Source: an uncultured Burkholderiales bacterium
Lineage (GTDB): Bacteria; Pseudomonadota; Gammaproteobacteria; Burkholderiales; Burkholderiaceae_C
Assembly (NCBI GenBank): GCA_943908475.1
Contig: CALTTG010000004.1
Coordinates: forward strand, 1-64,000
Length of the DNA stretch: 64,000 nt
Reading direction: 5' to 3'
The position numbers and the translations under genes were made by a program. The notes under the pieces were generated by a model that ran no database searches, was not told where the DNA came from, and was given only the letters and a program-made list of their open reading frames with translations. This document shows positions 1-9,190 of the stretch, piece by piece. The stretch's first letter is position 1. Each line of letters starts with the position of its first letter.

Positions 1-1001
1 GCTCAAGATGCGCTGAGCCACGACCCGCCTCAATCTTGAGCTGGGCCACGCGGCTCATGGCCAGGCCCGCCGCGGCGGTGCGGGTCTCCACCCCCAACTT
101 GGCAAAGATGTGCTCGAGTTGCTTTTTCACCGTCGCCGGGCTGCTGCCCAGGATGTCCCCAATGTCTCGGTTGGTCTTGCCTTTGACCACCCAGTACAGC
201 ACCTCGCCTTCACGGGCCGTGAGCTTGAACTCTTGCGTGAGGGCATCAATGGCGGCCTGGTCGGAGGTTTCCCGCATGACCAGCAACCACTCGTCGTCGC
301 CTGTGGGTTCATGCAGCGCCACCGTCAACCGTCGCGACGATTGATTGACCACCCACTGAGGTGTGGCGGGCACGATGCCCGACGCCGCGGCGCCACCGGC
401 CTGGAGCGCCGCCAGAACCTCGGGTAGCACGGCGCGCAACCAAATCACCAACTCCTCTGGGGCCACCGATTCCGGGGTGTCGAACCACGACTGCAGCAGC
501 TTGCGGGCCAAAGGCGTTTGCCACAGCACGCGGCCGTCGCTGACCCGAACCGTCAGTGAAGCATGACCAAATGCGTCGAGCGCATTGCGCGCCTGTCGCG
601 CTTGCCGAGCACTTTGCATGTGCGCCTCGATGCGGGCCATGACCTCCCGAGGGCGAATGGGCTTGACCACGTAGTCCACCCCCCCCGCCTGAAAGGCGGC
701 CACCACATGCTCGGTTTCTGACAACCCGGTCATGAACACAATGGGAATGTGACTGGTTTCGCCCTGTGCCTTGAGGCGTCGAGCCACTTCAAACCCGTCC
801 ATGCCCGGCATGACCGCATCGAGCAAGATGATGTCGGGCACCACCTGCACCGCACGCTGCAAGGCAGCTTCGCCGTGGGTGGCCACCAAGACGGTGTAGC
901 CGGCCTCATCCAGGGCATCGTGCAAGAGGGACAAGTTCTCGGGCACGTCGTCCACGATGAGGACGACGTCGGTCTTGCTTCGGTCGAGGCTCTCGAGCAT
1001 G
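1..1001 (-). CDS. Response regulator, REC + LuxR-type HTH (3' end beyond window)
   Basis: Two-component output protein. Reading leftward from the ATG at 1001, the product opens with a receiver domain: acidic pocket in VLIVDDVPEN, phosphoacceptor Asp in IILLDAVMPGMDG, and conserved Lys in DYVVKPIRPRE. A middle linker of about 90 residues is not recognised. A LuxR/GerE helix-turn-helix follows (LTAREGEVLYWVVKGKTNRD, then ATVKKQLEHIFAKLGVETR). No stop occurs before base 1, so the last few residues are missing; LuxR domains normally end the protein, so the loss should be small. A GAAGAAG ribosome-binding site precedes the start. The gene begins only about 10 bases after the stop of the hybrid kinase, so the two are almost certainly co-transcribed and probably form one signalling pair. 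The next operon is urease, making nitrogen or urea metabolism a plausible target, but that is inference. Confidence 0.93.
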
Positions 1002-1010
1002 GGAACTTCT

Positions 1011-4000
1011 TCAGGCTGCAGGTCGCGTGTCAGGCGCCTGGGGGGCATCGGTCGATGGGGCACCTTGGGGTGACTCGGGCTGTGCCAAGGCGGCACTCAC
1101 CACATGCGCCAGTGTATCGAGCTGGAAATTGCGGGCCATCTGACGCAGCCGTTGCACGAACGGCTCGCAGGCCGGCTCGGTGCCCGCGATGCGGTCCAGG
1201 GCTTTGTGCACCCCTCGCATGTAGCCGGCATGGATCTGGTCCTCAAGCTCTTGCAAGGCCATCCGTGAGGGCAACACCTCTGAGTCGACCGCAGCGGGAC
1301 TCTGCACCACCGCGGGCCCCGGTCGATCGGCTTCGATCCACTGCAGGTTCAGGCGGCGCCCCAGCCAATCCAGCAACTCACTGACCCGCACCGGCTTGAC
1401 CAAGAAGTCGTCGGGGGTGATGCCCACATCGTTGTCCAGACCTTTGTCAAACGCGTTGGCCGACACGATGGCCGCCGGCGCGGCCGTGAGCGCCTCCTGC
1501 CGAATGGCGCGCAGGGTGGCCCAACCGTCCAGCCCGGGCATGGCCAAGTCCATGAACAAAGCATCGGGTTTGAGCAAGGTCGGGCCATGCCTGAGTTGGG
1601 CGAGGCAATCGTCACCCGATGCGAACGTGCTGACCTCAAACCCCAAGGGCTCCAGGATGCGAACCAGCAAGCCGCGATCGGCCTCTTCGTTGTCCACCAC
1701 CCAGACGCGGCGGCGCTGACCCACATAAGCGGTGCGGGCTCCGCGGGTGACCATTCGCTCGCCGACCGCTTCGCGCACCTGCGGCAAAAAGAGTCGGATG
1801 CGAAAACTCGTGCCCTGCCCCACGGTGCTGGTGACGCTCATCTCACCGCCCATCAGGTCGGTGAGCATCTTGCTGATCGTCAGGCCCAGACCGGTGCCAC
1901 CCGCAGAAGCGCCTGCCGCCGAAGACCCCCGCGCAAAGGGCTCAAAAATCTTGTCGAGCTCGGCCTGCGCAATGCCGGGGCCCGTGTCGGTGATGTCGAC
2001 CTGGGCAATTTCGCGGGCGTAGCGCACTCGGAAGGTCACGTGCCCCTGGCTGGTGAACTTGACGGCATTGCCCAGCACGTTGATGAGGATCTGCCTGACT
2101 CGCCGTTCGTCGGCCCGAACCGCCTCAGGCAGGTTGGCATCGATGTCGGCCACGAACTTCAACCCCTTGGCGCGCGCGTCGTGCTCGATCAGGCTGGTGA
2201 TTTGCTGCAACACGTCCATCAGGCGCACCGGCCGGGGCTCCAGCGTCAGCTTGCCACTTTCGATGCGTGCCATGTCCAGGGTGCCCTCGATCAGCGACAA
2301 CAGGTGATCGCCTCCTCGCTTGATGATGCCCACCCCGTGTCGCACATGCTCGGGCAAGGCATGGTCCTCGTCCAGCAACTGCGCATAGCCCAAGATGCTG
2401 TTGAGTGGCGTTCGCAACTCGTGGCTGATGGTGGAGATGTAGCGACTCTTGGCCGAGTTGGCCTGATCAGCCTGCTGCTTGGCCTGCTGAAGCTTTTCGT
2501 CGGTGATTCGGTGCAGCTCGATTTCTCTCACCAACAAATGGGTCTGCCGGTTGGACTCTTCTTGCGCCACCTGTCGGCTCTTGTGGGCCAGCACCAACCA
2601 CCAACCCAGCACACCCGCCACGAGCAACAGCACAAAAAACACCTTGGACAGCGCGCCCTGCAACCACAGGGCCATGTCGGCTGCACCGGTCAGGGCGAGC
2701 ACGTCCATGTCGCGCACCTGCTGCTGGTACACCATTCCAAACAGCCCGGCGAGCAAGGCTGTCAACACCGCCATCACCAGCAGAAAGTGGCCCAACTCGG
2801 TGTCCAGCCGATGCCACAAGCGAGGCGGCAACAGTTTGCGCGCCACCGATCGCCATTGATCCGACCACCGGGCGTGCGGTTTGCACAGGTCCTGACAGCG
2901 GGCATCGAGCGAACAACACAGCGAGCAGATGTAGCCTTGGTAGGCGGGGCAATGCGCCGTGTCATCGGCCTCGTACTCACGCTCGCACACCGTGCAGCGG
3001 TGCAAGGCTTTGATGCGAATGACCTGGCTGAGAGGGCGCCCCTCAGGCCAGGGCGACAAGGGCGCGCGGGCCAGGTAGTAGCGGCCCTGAGTGGCCCACG
3101 CCAACAAGGGCGACACCACCAACGCTGTCACCAGGGCAATGACGGCCGAAAAGGCCTGGGCCATCTCTCCCATGCCTCCCACATAAGCCACCACCGACAC
3201 CAAAGACGCCACGCCCATCGCCCCCACGCCCACCGGGTTGATGTCGTACAGGTAGGCCCGCTTGAATTCAATGCCGGGGGGCGACCAGCCCATGGGCTTG
3301 TTGATGACGAGGTCGGCCACCACCGCCATCATCCAAGCAATGGCCACGTTGGAATACAGCCCCAAGACCTTGCCCAGGGCCTGGAACACATTGAGCTCCA
3401 TGAGCATCAGGGCGATCAAGGTGTTGAACACCACCCACACCACCCGGCCCGGGTGACTGTGGGTCAAACGGGCGAAGAAGTTGGACCAGGCCAGCGAACC
3501 CGCATAGGCATTGGTCACGTTGATCTTCAGCTGCGAGATGACCACGAACAAGGCCACAGCGGCAATGGCCCACCCCTGATGCGGAAAGATCTTTTCCCAG
3601 GCCACGAGGTACATCTGGTTGGGGTCCAGCGCGCGGTCGACCGGCACGGCAAACTGGATGGCCAAAAACGCCAGCAGGGCTCCGCCCAGCATTTTCAGCA
3701 CACCGGGCACGATCCAACCCGGCCCGCCGGTGAACACGGCCGTGTACCACCTGACCTTGCGCCCCTCTCGCATCTCCGGCATGAAGCGCAGGTAGTCGGC
3801 TTGCTCACCCATCTGCGTGATCAGTGCAATGCCGACCGTCATGGCCGTGCCAAAGCCCACCCAGTCAAACCCACGGTGCTCGCCCGACGCGCCCGCATAC
3901 CCTGACAGTTGCTGCCAGATGTCCGGATGATCGTGGAACACATACACATATGGCAGGATCAACATGATCAACCAGATCGGCTGCGTGATCAGCTGCAATC

Positions 4001-4583
4001 GGCTGATGATGGTGACGCCATGGGTGACCAGGGGAATGACCACCACCGCACAGATCAGGTAGCCCCACGCGGGTGGGATGTCGAACGCCAACTCCAGGGC
4101 GTAGGCCATCACCGCCGCCTCCAGGGCGAAAAAAATGAACGTGAAGGAGGCGTAGATCAGCGAGGTGATGGTCGAGCCGATGTAGCCAAACCCGGCACCG
4201 CGGGTGAGCAGGTCCATGTCCACGCCATGGCGTGCAGCGTAGACACTGATGGGCCAGCCCGCCAGCAAGATGATCAACCCCGTGACCAAGATGGCCCAGA
4301 ACGCGTTCACGAATCCATGCTCCACCAGCAAGGTGGCCCCCACCGCCTCCAGCACCAGGAACGAGGCCACACCAAAAGCGGTGTTGGCCACCCGCCACTC
4401 GCTCCAGCGCCGTGCCGAGCGGGGTGTGAACCTCAGCGCGTAGTCTTCCAGGGTCTCGCTGGCCACCCAGCTGTTGTAGTCGCGACGAACCTTGATGACG
4501 CGCTGAAGCGCCTGACCGCCCAGGTCGGCAGATGAGGGGTCGGGCGTGCCGTGGTCTGGCTTTTGCATGGTGGAGGAAGACAC
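1011..4583 (-). CDS. Hybrid sensor histidine kinase with NCS1-permease sensor domain
   Basis: A 1,190-residue fusion. Residues about 60-510 are a multi-spanning transporter module resembling NCS1 nucleobase:cation symporters (cytosine, allantoin or hydantoin type). Residues about 528-568 hold a Cys/His-rich stretch (CTVCEREY ... HCPAYQGYICSLCCSLDARC) that looks metal-binding. Two further membrane helices (about 605-680) and a coiled coil lead to a HisKA domain with SHELRTPLNSILGYAQLL at about 717, a HATPase domain (ITDTGPGIAQAELDKIFEPF, GGTGLGLTISK) and a C-terminal receiver (RVWVVDNEEADRG, Asp in ALFMDLAMPGLDGW at about 1012, Lys in FLVKPVR). The start is a GTG at 4583; an ATG at 4568 is an alternative. 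Like CbrA, which uses an SSS transporter domain, it may sense by binding or transporting its ligand. Its start lies 37 bases from ureA on the opposite strand, so a urea-yielding purine or pyrimidine, or urea itself, is a reasonable ligand guess. Confidence 0.9.
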   Translation of the reverse strand: MSSSTMQKPDHGTPDPSSADLGGQALQRVIKVRRDYNSWVASETLEDYALRFTPRSARRWSEWRVANTAFGVASFLVLEAVGATLLVEHGFVNAFWAILVTGLIILLAGWPISVYAARHGVDMDLLTRGAGFGYIGSTITSLIYASFTFIFFALEAAVMAYALELAFDIPPAWGYLICAVVVIPLVTHGVTIISRLQLITQPIWLIMLILPYVYVFHDHPDIWQQLSGYAGASGEHRGFDWVGFGTAMTVGIALITQMGEQADYLRFMPEMREGRKVRWYTAVFTGGPGWIVPGVLKMLGGALLAFLAIQFAVPVDRALDPNQMYLVAWEKIFPHQGWAIAAVALFVVISQLKINVTNAYAGSLAWSNFFARLTHSHPGRVVWVVFNTLIALMLMELNVFQALGKVLGLYSNVAIAWMMAVVADLVINKPMGWSPPGIEFKRAYLYDINPVGVGAMGVASLVSVVAYVGGMGEMAQAFSAVIALVTALVVSPLLAWATQGRYYLARAPLSPWPEGRPLSQVIRIKALHRCTVCEREYEADDTAHCPAYQGYICSLCCSLDARCQDLCKPHARWSDQWRSVARKLLPPRLWHRLDTELGHFLLVMAVLTALLAGLFGMVYQQQVRDMDVLALTGAADMALWLQGALSKVFFVLLLVAGVLGWWLVLAHKSRQVAQEESNRQTHLLVREIELHRITDEKLQQAKQQADQANSAKSRYISTISHELRTPLNSILGYAQLLDEDHALPEHVRHGVGIIKRGGDHLLSLIEGTLDMARIESGKLTLEPRPVRLMDVLQQITSLIEHDARAKGLKFVADIDANLPEAVRADERRVRQILINVLGNAVKFTSQGHVTFRVRYAREIAQVDITDTGPGIAQAELDKIFEPFARGSSAAGASAGGTGLGLTISKMLTDLMGGEMSVTSTVGQGTSFRIRLFLPQVREAVGERMVTRGARTAYVGQRRRVWVVDNEEADRGLLVRILEPLGFEVSTFASGDDCLAQLRHGPTLLKPDALFMDLAMPGLDGWATLRAIRQEALTAAPAAIVSANAFDKGLDNDVGITPDDFLVKPVRVSELLDWLGRRLNLQWIEADRPGPAVVQSPAAVDSEVLPSRMALQELEDQIHAGYMRGVHKALDRIAGTEPACEPFVQRLRQMARNFQLDTLAHVVSAALAQPESPQGAPSTDAPQAPDTRPAA

Positions 4584-4620
4584 AGCGTTCGGTATCGCAA
4601 TTTCGATGCCGCCTCACACC

Positions 4621-4923
4621 ATGGAACTCACACCTCGCGAAAAAGACAAGCTGCTGATCTTCACCGCAGCGCTTCTGGCCGAGCGCCGCAAGGCCCGAGG
4701 CCTGAAGCTCAACTACCCCGAAGCCGTGGCCCTGATCACCGCCGCCATCATGGAGGGCGCACGCGACGGCAAATCGGTGGCGGCGCTCATGAGCGATGGC
4801 AAAACCGTGCTGGCGCGCTCGGACGTGATGGACGGCGTGGCGGACCTGATTCCCGAAATTCAGGTGGAAGCCACCTTCCCTGATGGCACCAAGTTGGTGA
4901 CCGTGCACCAACCCATTGCCTGA
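4621..4923 (+). CDS. ureA: Urease gamma subunit
   Basis: Structural gamma subunit of urease (urea + water to ammonia + carbamate), part of the cytoplasmic UreABC complex. The 100-residue product matches the usual gamma length, begins MELTPREKDKLLIF, and carries the family-typical LNYPEAVALITAAIMEGARDG segment. The ATG at 4621 is chosen because it gives the canonical N-terminus; in-frame codons further upstream add only non-homologous residues and would overlap the divergent kinase gene. No strong Shine-Dalgarno sequence is visible before it. It is the first gene of the urease operon; the promoter must lie in the 37-base gap or inside the kinase 5' end. The usual upstream partner ureD is missing here and is found at 32793. 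Confidence 0.97.
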   Translation: MELTPREKDKLLIFTAALLAERRKARGLKLNYPEAVALITAAIMEGARDGKSVAALMSDGKTVLARSDVMDGVADLIPEIQVEATFPDGTKLVTVHQPIA

Positions 4924-4945
4924 ATCTGCGTCACTTCGCTTCATT

Positions 4946-4962
4946 TGCACCAACAAAGTGCA
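4946..4962. promoter_or_regulatory. NtrC-like inverted repeat (candidate)
   Basis: A 17-base inverted repeat, TGCACC-N5-AGTGCA, differs at one position from the NtrC enhancer consensus TGCACC-N5-GGTGCA. It sits just after the ureA stop and 56 bases before ureJ. I see no clear sigma-54 -24/-12 element (TGGCAC-N5-TTGC) between it and ureJ, so function is uncertain. Confidence 0.25.
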
Positions 4963-5017
4963 CCTCAACGTCACCTGCAAGCCGATCGCGCGCTACTGCA
5001 CCAGGAAAGCACATCCC

Positions 5018-5671
5018 ATGATCCCAACCCTGACCCGAACCCTGAAAGCTGGCGCCTTGACTGTGCTGGCCGGTGTGTCCCCTTGGGCGCTGGCCCACAT
5101 GGACGGCAGCCTCCACTCGGCGGACCACGATTCGTGGTTCAGCAGCTTGAGCGCCGGTTTCACCCACCCGTTCACCGGCGCCGACCACTTGCTGGCGATG
5201 GCCGCCGTCGGCTTCTGGGCCGCCACAATGGTCGGCCGTGCCGACACGCAAAGCACCGCATGGCGCACGTGGTGGAAAGCGCCGGCCGCCTTTGTGCTGA
5301 TGCTGGTGCTCGGAGCCGCCGCGAGTGTCGCGGGCTGGGTCACCCCGGCGATCGAACCCATGATCGCCTTGTCGGTGCTCGTGCTGGGTCTGCTCATTGC
5401 CTCCCGCATGGCGCTGTCTGTCACGCTGGGTGCTGTCTTGGTCGGTGCATTCGCAGTGTTCCATGGCGCGGCCCACGGCCAGGAGCTCCACGGCCAGGCC
5501 TTTGCAGCACTGACGGGCATGGCGGCCGGCACCCTGGTCTTGCATGGCATGGGCGTGGCGCTGGCCACCGGGGTTGAACGACTTCCCGTCCAAGTTCGCA
5601 ACTGGACCCCCCGTCTGATGGGCCTGTGCATGAGCGCCATCGGGTTGGGCATGCTGGCCAAAACCATCTGA
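5018..5671 (+). CDS. ureJ: HupE/UreJ family nickel transport protein
   Basis: Inner-membrane protein of the HupE/UreJ family, which supplies nickel to urease or hydrogenase. The 217-residue product starts with a signal-like segment (LKAGALTVLAGVSPWALAH) and then shows the family hallmark FTHPFTGADHLLAMAAVGFWAA, whose His and Asp residues are the expected metal ligands. About six hydrophobic segments follow. A second His-containing helix (VFHGAAHGQEL) is also typical. The ATG at 5018 is preceded by AGGAAAG; longer in-frame extensions run back into ureA and lack the signal sequence. Lying between ureA and ureB, it is in the urease operon and presumably feeds nickel to UreE/UreG for insertion into UreC. 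Confidence 0.93.
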   Translation: MIPTLTRTLKAGALTVLAGVSPWALAHMDGSLHSADHDSWFSSLSAGFTHPFTGADHLLAMAAVGFWAATMVGRADTQSTAWRTWWKAPAAFVLMLVLGAAASVAGWVTPAIEPMIALSVLVLGLLIASRMALSVTLGAVLVGAFAVFHGAAHGQELHGQAFAALTGMAAGTLVLHGMGVALATGVERLPVQVRNWTPRLMGLCMSAIGLGMLAKTI

Positions 5672-5694
5672 GTCCGCACACAGGAGCACTCACC

Positions 5695-6000
5695 ATGACC
5701 CCCGGCGAACTCATCACCGACGGCCCAGACCACGCGCTGAACCCAGGACGGCGAACGCTGACCGTGGTGGTGGAAAACGCAGGAGACCGCCCCATTCAGG
5801 TCGGCTCGCACTACCACTTTGCCGAGACCAACGCCGCGCTGAACTTCGATCGAGAGGCCGCGCGGGGCATGCGACTGAACATCGCCTCAGGCACTGCGGT
5901 GCGCTTCGAACCCGGCCAGCAACGCACGGTTGAGCTGGTGGATTACAGCGGCGATCGCATCGTCCACGGCTTTCGTGGCCTCGTCCAAGGCGCGCTCTGA
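5695..6000 (+). CDS. ureB: Urease beta subunit
   Basis: Beta subunit of urease, packing against UreA and UreC in the trimer of heterotrimers. The 101-residue length is typical. Recognisable family signatures are MTPGELITDG at the N-terminus, VENAGDRPIQVGSHYHFAET in the middle and the C-terminal FRGLVQGAL. The start has a good ribosome-binding site (CAGGAG, 9 bases upstream). The gene is 23 bases after ureJ and 38 bases before ureC, consistent with one transcript. Confidence 0.97.
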   Translation: MTPGELITDGPDHALNPGRRTLTVVVENAGDRPIQVGSHYHFAETNAALNFDREAARGMRLNIASGTAVRFEPGQQRTVELVDYSGDRIVHGFRGLVQGAL

Positions 6001-6038
6001 GCGCCTTTTGCCCCTCAGCCCTCACGACCCTACACCCC

Positions 6039-7766
6039 ATGGCAAGCATCCAGCGACGCGCCTACGCCGAAATGTTCGGCCCCACCGTCGGTGACCGGCT
6101 TCGGCTGGCCGACACCGACCTGATCATCGAAATCGAAAAGGACTACACCTTGGCCGCCGGCGGCTACGGCGAAGAAGTCAAATTCGGGGGCGGCAAGACC
6201 ATCCGCGATGGCATGGGTCAAAGTCAACGCATGAACGGCCCAGGCCCCATGGATGCGTGCGACTGCGTGCTCACCAATGCGGTCATCATCGACCACTGGG
6301 GCATCGTCAAGGCCGACATCGGCATCAAAGCAGGCCGCATCGTCAAAATTGGCAAGGCGGGCAACCCCGACGTTCAGCCAGGCGTGGACATCGTCATTGG
6401 ACCGGGCACGGAGATCGTGGCCGCCGAAGGCATGATCGTCACTGCGGGTGGCATCGACACGCACATCCACTTCATCTGCCCGCAGCAGATCGAAGAAGCG
6501 CTGATGAGCGGTGTGACCACCATGATGGGCGGCGGCACCGGCCCCGCCACCGGCACGTTTGCCACCACCTGCACCCCTGGGCCTGACAACATCGCCATGA
6601 TGCTGCAAGCCGCAGAAGCCTTCCCCATGAATTTGGGATTTCTGGGCAAGGGCAATGCCAGCCAACCTCAGGCACTTCGGCAGCAGATCGATGCCGGCGT
6701 GATTGGCCTGAAACTGCACGAAGACTGGGGCACCACCCCGTCGGCCATCGATTGCTGCCTGAGCGTGGCAGAAGAAACCGACACGCAGGTTTCGATTCAC
6801 TCAGACACCCTCAATGAGTCGGGGTTTGTCGAAGACACCATGGCGGCCACCAAGGGCAGAACGCTGTGCGCCTTCCACACCGAAGGCGCTGGCGGGGGCC
6901 ACGCACCAGACATCATGCGGGTGGTGGGTGAAGCGAACTTCTTGCCCTCGTCGACCAACCCGACCATGCCTTACACGGTCAACACGGTCGATGAGCACCT
7001 CGACATGCTCATGGTGTGCCATCACCTCGACGCCAGCATCGCCGAAGACCTGGCCTTCGCCGAAAGTCGCATCCGACGCGAAACCATCGCTGCCGAGGAC
7101 ATCCTGCACGACCTGGGTGCGATCAGCATGTTCAGCTCCGACTCGCAAGCCATGGGTCGCGTGGGCGAGGTCATCATCCGGACGTGGCAAACCGCGCACA
7201 AGATGAAGGGCCAGCGCGGCAAGCTGCCCGGCGATTCCGACCGCCACGACAATGCGCGGGTCAAACGCTACGTCGCGAAATACACCATCAACCCAGCGCT
7301 GTCGCACGGCGTCTCCCACGAGGTGGGCAGCATCGAAGAGGGCAAATGGGCCGACTTGGTGTTGTGGCGCCCCGCGTTCTTTGGGATCAAGCCCAGCACC
7401 ATCATGAAGGGCGGCTTCATCGCGGCTGCGGCCATGGGCGACCCCAACGCCTCCATTCCCACGCCCCAGCCCATGCACTATCGGTCGATGTTCGGCAGCT
7501 TCGGTGGTGCGCTGGCCCGCGGGTCGCTCACCTTCATGAGCCAGGCCGCCATCGCGGCCGGCAAACACGAGCAGTACGGTTTGAAAAAGCGCGCCGTGGC
7601 GGTCAAGGGCAACCGCAGCGTCACCAAGCACGACATGGTGCTCAACAACTACCTGCCCCACATGGAAATCGACGCACAGACCTACCAGGTGCGCGCCGAT
7701 GGCCAGTTGCTGGTGTGCGAGCCTGCCGCCTCGCTGCCCATGACCCAACGTTACTTCTTGTTCTGA
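6039..7766 (+). CDS. ureC: Urease alpha subunit (catalytic, nickel-binding)
   Basis: Catalytic subunit of urease, 575 residues, a normal size for the separate alpha polypeptide. Nickel-site residues are visible: the HIH pair in GGIDTHIHFICPQQ, the lysine to be carbamylated in GVIGLKLHEDWG, further His ligands in VSIHSDTLNESGF and AFHTEGAGGGH, the flexible-flap His in MLMVCHHLD, and the Asp ligand in ISMFSSDSQAMGR. The C-terminus ASLPMTQRYFLF is canonical. All key residues appear intact, so the enzyme should be functional once assembled with UreEFG and UreD. It is the central gene of the operon. Confidence 0.98.
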   Translation: MASIQRRAYAEMFGPTVGDRLRLADTDLIIEIEKDYTLAAGGYGEEVKFGGGKTIRDGMGQSQRMNGPGPMDACDCVLTNAVIIDHWGIVKADIGIKAGRIVKIGKAGNPDVQPGVDIVIGPGTEIVAAEGMIVTAGGIDTHIHFICPQQIEEALMSGVTTMMGGGTGPATGTFATTCTPGPDNIAMMLQAAEAFPMNLGFLGKGNASQPQALRQQIDAGVIGLKLHEDWGTTPSAIDCCLSVAEETDTQVSIHSDTLNESGFVEDTMAATKGRTLCAFHTEGAGGGHAPDIMRVVGEANFLPSSTNPTMPYTVNTVDEHLDMLMVCHHLDASIAEDLAFAESRIRRETIAAEDILHDLGAISMFSSDSQAMGRVGEVIIRTWQTAHKMKGQRGKLPGDSDRHDNARVKRYVAKYTINPALSHGVSHEVGSIEEGKWADLVLWRPAFFGIKPSTIMKGGFIAAAAMGDPNASIPTPQPMHYRSMFGSFGGALARGSLTFMSQAAIAAGKHEQYGLKKRAVAVKGNRSVTKHDMVLNNYLPHMEIDAQTYQVRADGQLLVCEPAASLPMTQRYFLF

Positions 7767-7780
7767 GCGACACTGAGGGC

Positions 7781-8431
7781 ATGCTGACCGTCAACAAACT
7801 CCTCCCCCAAGGCCAGGGTCTGGCCCCGGTGCTGCTCAAGCGCGCGGCCTCCGTCCAACTGGACTGGGACGTGCGTCAAAAGAGCCGTTTCGATGCCACC
7901 GACAGCCAAGGCCGACACCTGGGCGTCTTCCTGCCACGGGGCACCGTGGTGCGAGGTGGCGACGTGCTGGTGGCCGAGGACGGCTCGATGATCCGCGTCG
8001 AGGCCGCCCCACAGCCCGTGCTGGTGATCACCCCCTGCGCCAGCCACGGCTCGCCCTTCGACCTCGTCCGCGCGGCGTACCACCTGGGCAACCGCCACGT
8101 GCAAATTGAACTCAAGCCCGATCACCTCAAGATCGAGCCGGACCACGTCTTGGCCGACATGTTGCGAGCCATGCACCTGACCGTGGTGTCGCAAGATGCG
8201 GCGTTCGAGCCCGAAGGTGGGGCCTATGCCGCCACGGAGCACAGCCATGGCCATTCGCATGGTGCGCACGGGCACGGGCATGATCACGGCCATGACCACG
8301 GGCATGCCCATGAGCCTTCCCCTGAACCAGCGTCGGCACCCGCGCCCGTCCGTGGCAAACCCTTGAACATCGCCATCAAGAGCGAAACCCAACCCCACGT
8401 TCACGGCCCTGGTTGCGGCCACGACCACTGA
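7781..8431 (+). CDS. ureE: Urease accessory protein UreE, His-rich nickel chaperone
   Basis: Cytoplasmic metallochaperone that delivers nickel to the UreDFG-apourease complex. The 216-residue product has the N-terminal UreE fold (LDWDVRQKSRFDATDSQGR, LPRGTVVRGGDVL) and a C-terminal metal-binding domain that begins with the conserved NRHVQIEL segment. The tail is strongly His-rich, with clusters of HGHSHGAHGHGHDH type and a terminal HVHGPGCGHDH, as in nickel-storing UreE variants. The ATG at 7781 follows a GAGGG sequence and starts 14 bases after ureC; longer in-frame extension would lie entirely inside ureC. Only 3 bases separate it from ureF. Confidence 0.95.
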   Translation: MLTVNKLLPQGQGLAPVLLKRAASVQLDWDVRQKSRFDATDSQGRHLGVFLPRGTVVRGGDVLVAEDGSMIRVEAAPQPVLVITPCASHGSPFDLVRAAYHLGNRHVQIELKPDHLKIEPDHVLADMLRAMHLTVVSQDAAFEPEGGAYAATEHSHGHSHGAHGHGHDHGHDHGHAHEPSPEPASAPAPVRGKPLNIAIKSETQPHVHGPGCGHDH

Positions 8432-8434
8432 ACC

Positions 8435-9190
8435 ATGCCCCGTGTCGTTTATCGGGCGGCCCCGCTGCACCTCGGCGCACGCCTCCAGCTGATGTGGCTG
8501 GCCAGCCCCGCCTTGCCCGTGGGCGGGTTCAGCTACTCGGAAGTGCTGGAGGCCGCCGTGGACACCGGTCGGGTGCACGACGAGGCATCGGCCAAAGCGT
8601 GGCTGCTCGATCAATTGCACCTCAGCCTGGCCCGCGCCGATCTGGCCGTGGTGGCCAAAGCCCTCGCCGCCTGGCAGCGTCATGACCTGTCGCGGGTGAA
8701 CGAGCTCAATGGCTGGGTGACTCGCACCCGAGAGACGAGCGAGCTGCGCCTGCAAACCGAACAGATGGGGCGCTCTCTGGTTGAATGGCTCAAACAGCGC
8801 ACGGGCGATGCCCGAAGTGCCGATGCAGACCCCCGCCTGGCCCACTGTGCCGCGCTGCGGCCCGCCCCGACCTGGCCCGTGGCATTTGCCCTCGCCGTGG
8901 CGCAGTCGGTGCCCGACGGCCCGCCCTCGCGCGACGACGGCCTGGCCCGAGAAACGCTGCTGAGTTTCGCCTTTGGTTGGGCGGAAAACATGGTTCAGGC
9001 GGCCATCAAGGCCGTGCCCCTGGGCCAGACCTCCGGGCAGCGCATCTTGCAAGCCCTCATCGAAGACATTCCCTCGGCCCTGGACCACGCCTTGTCGCTC
9101 AGCGATGGCGAACGACAGGCCTTCACCCCGATGCTGGCCATCCTCAGTTGTCAGCACGAAATCCAGTATTCAAGACTGTTCCGATCATGA
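8435..9190 (+). CDS. ureF: Urease accessory protein UreF
   Basis: Component of the UreD-UreF-UreG maturation complex; UreF gates GTP-dependent nickel insertion. The 251-residue protein shows the family start LMWLASPALPVGGFSYSEVLE and the helical body with ETLLSFAFGWAENMVQAAIK and GQTSGQRIL. It is slightly longer at the N-terminus than many homologues; the internal ATG at LMWLASP would be an alternative start, but the upstream ATG is only 3 bases after ureE. The stop overlaps the ureG start codon (ATGA), indicating translational coupling. Confidence 0.95.
   Translation: MPRVVYRAAPLHLGARLQLMWLASPALPVGGFSYSEVLEAAVDTGRVHDEASAKAWLLDQLHLSLARADLAVVAKALAAWQRHDLSRVNELNGWVTRTRETSELRLQTEQMGRSLVEWLKQRTGDARSADADPRLAHCAALRPAPTWPVAFALAVAQSVPDGPPSRDDGLARETLLSFAFGWAENMVQAAIKAVPLGQTSGQRILQALIEDIPSALDHALSLSDGERQAFTPMLAILSCQHEIQYSRLFRS

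Noticed and set aside
1587..3905. Plus-strand open frame of 772 codons inside the hybrid kinase gene
   Set aside because: Antisense shadow of a high-GC gene; His/Arg/Gln-rich translation with no recognisable motif, while the minus strand encodes clear transporter and kinase domains.
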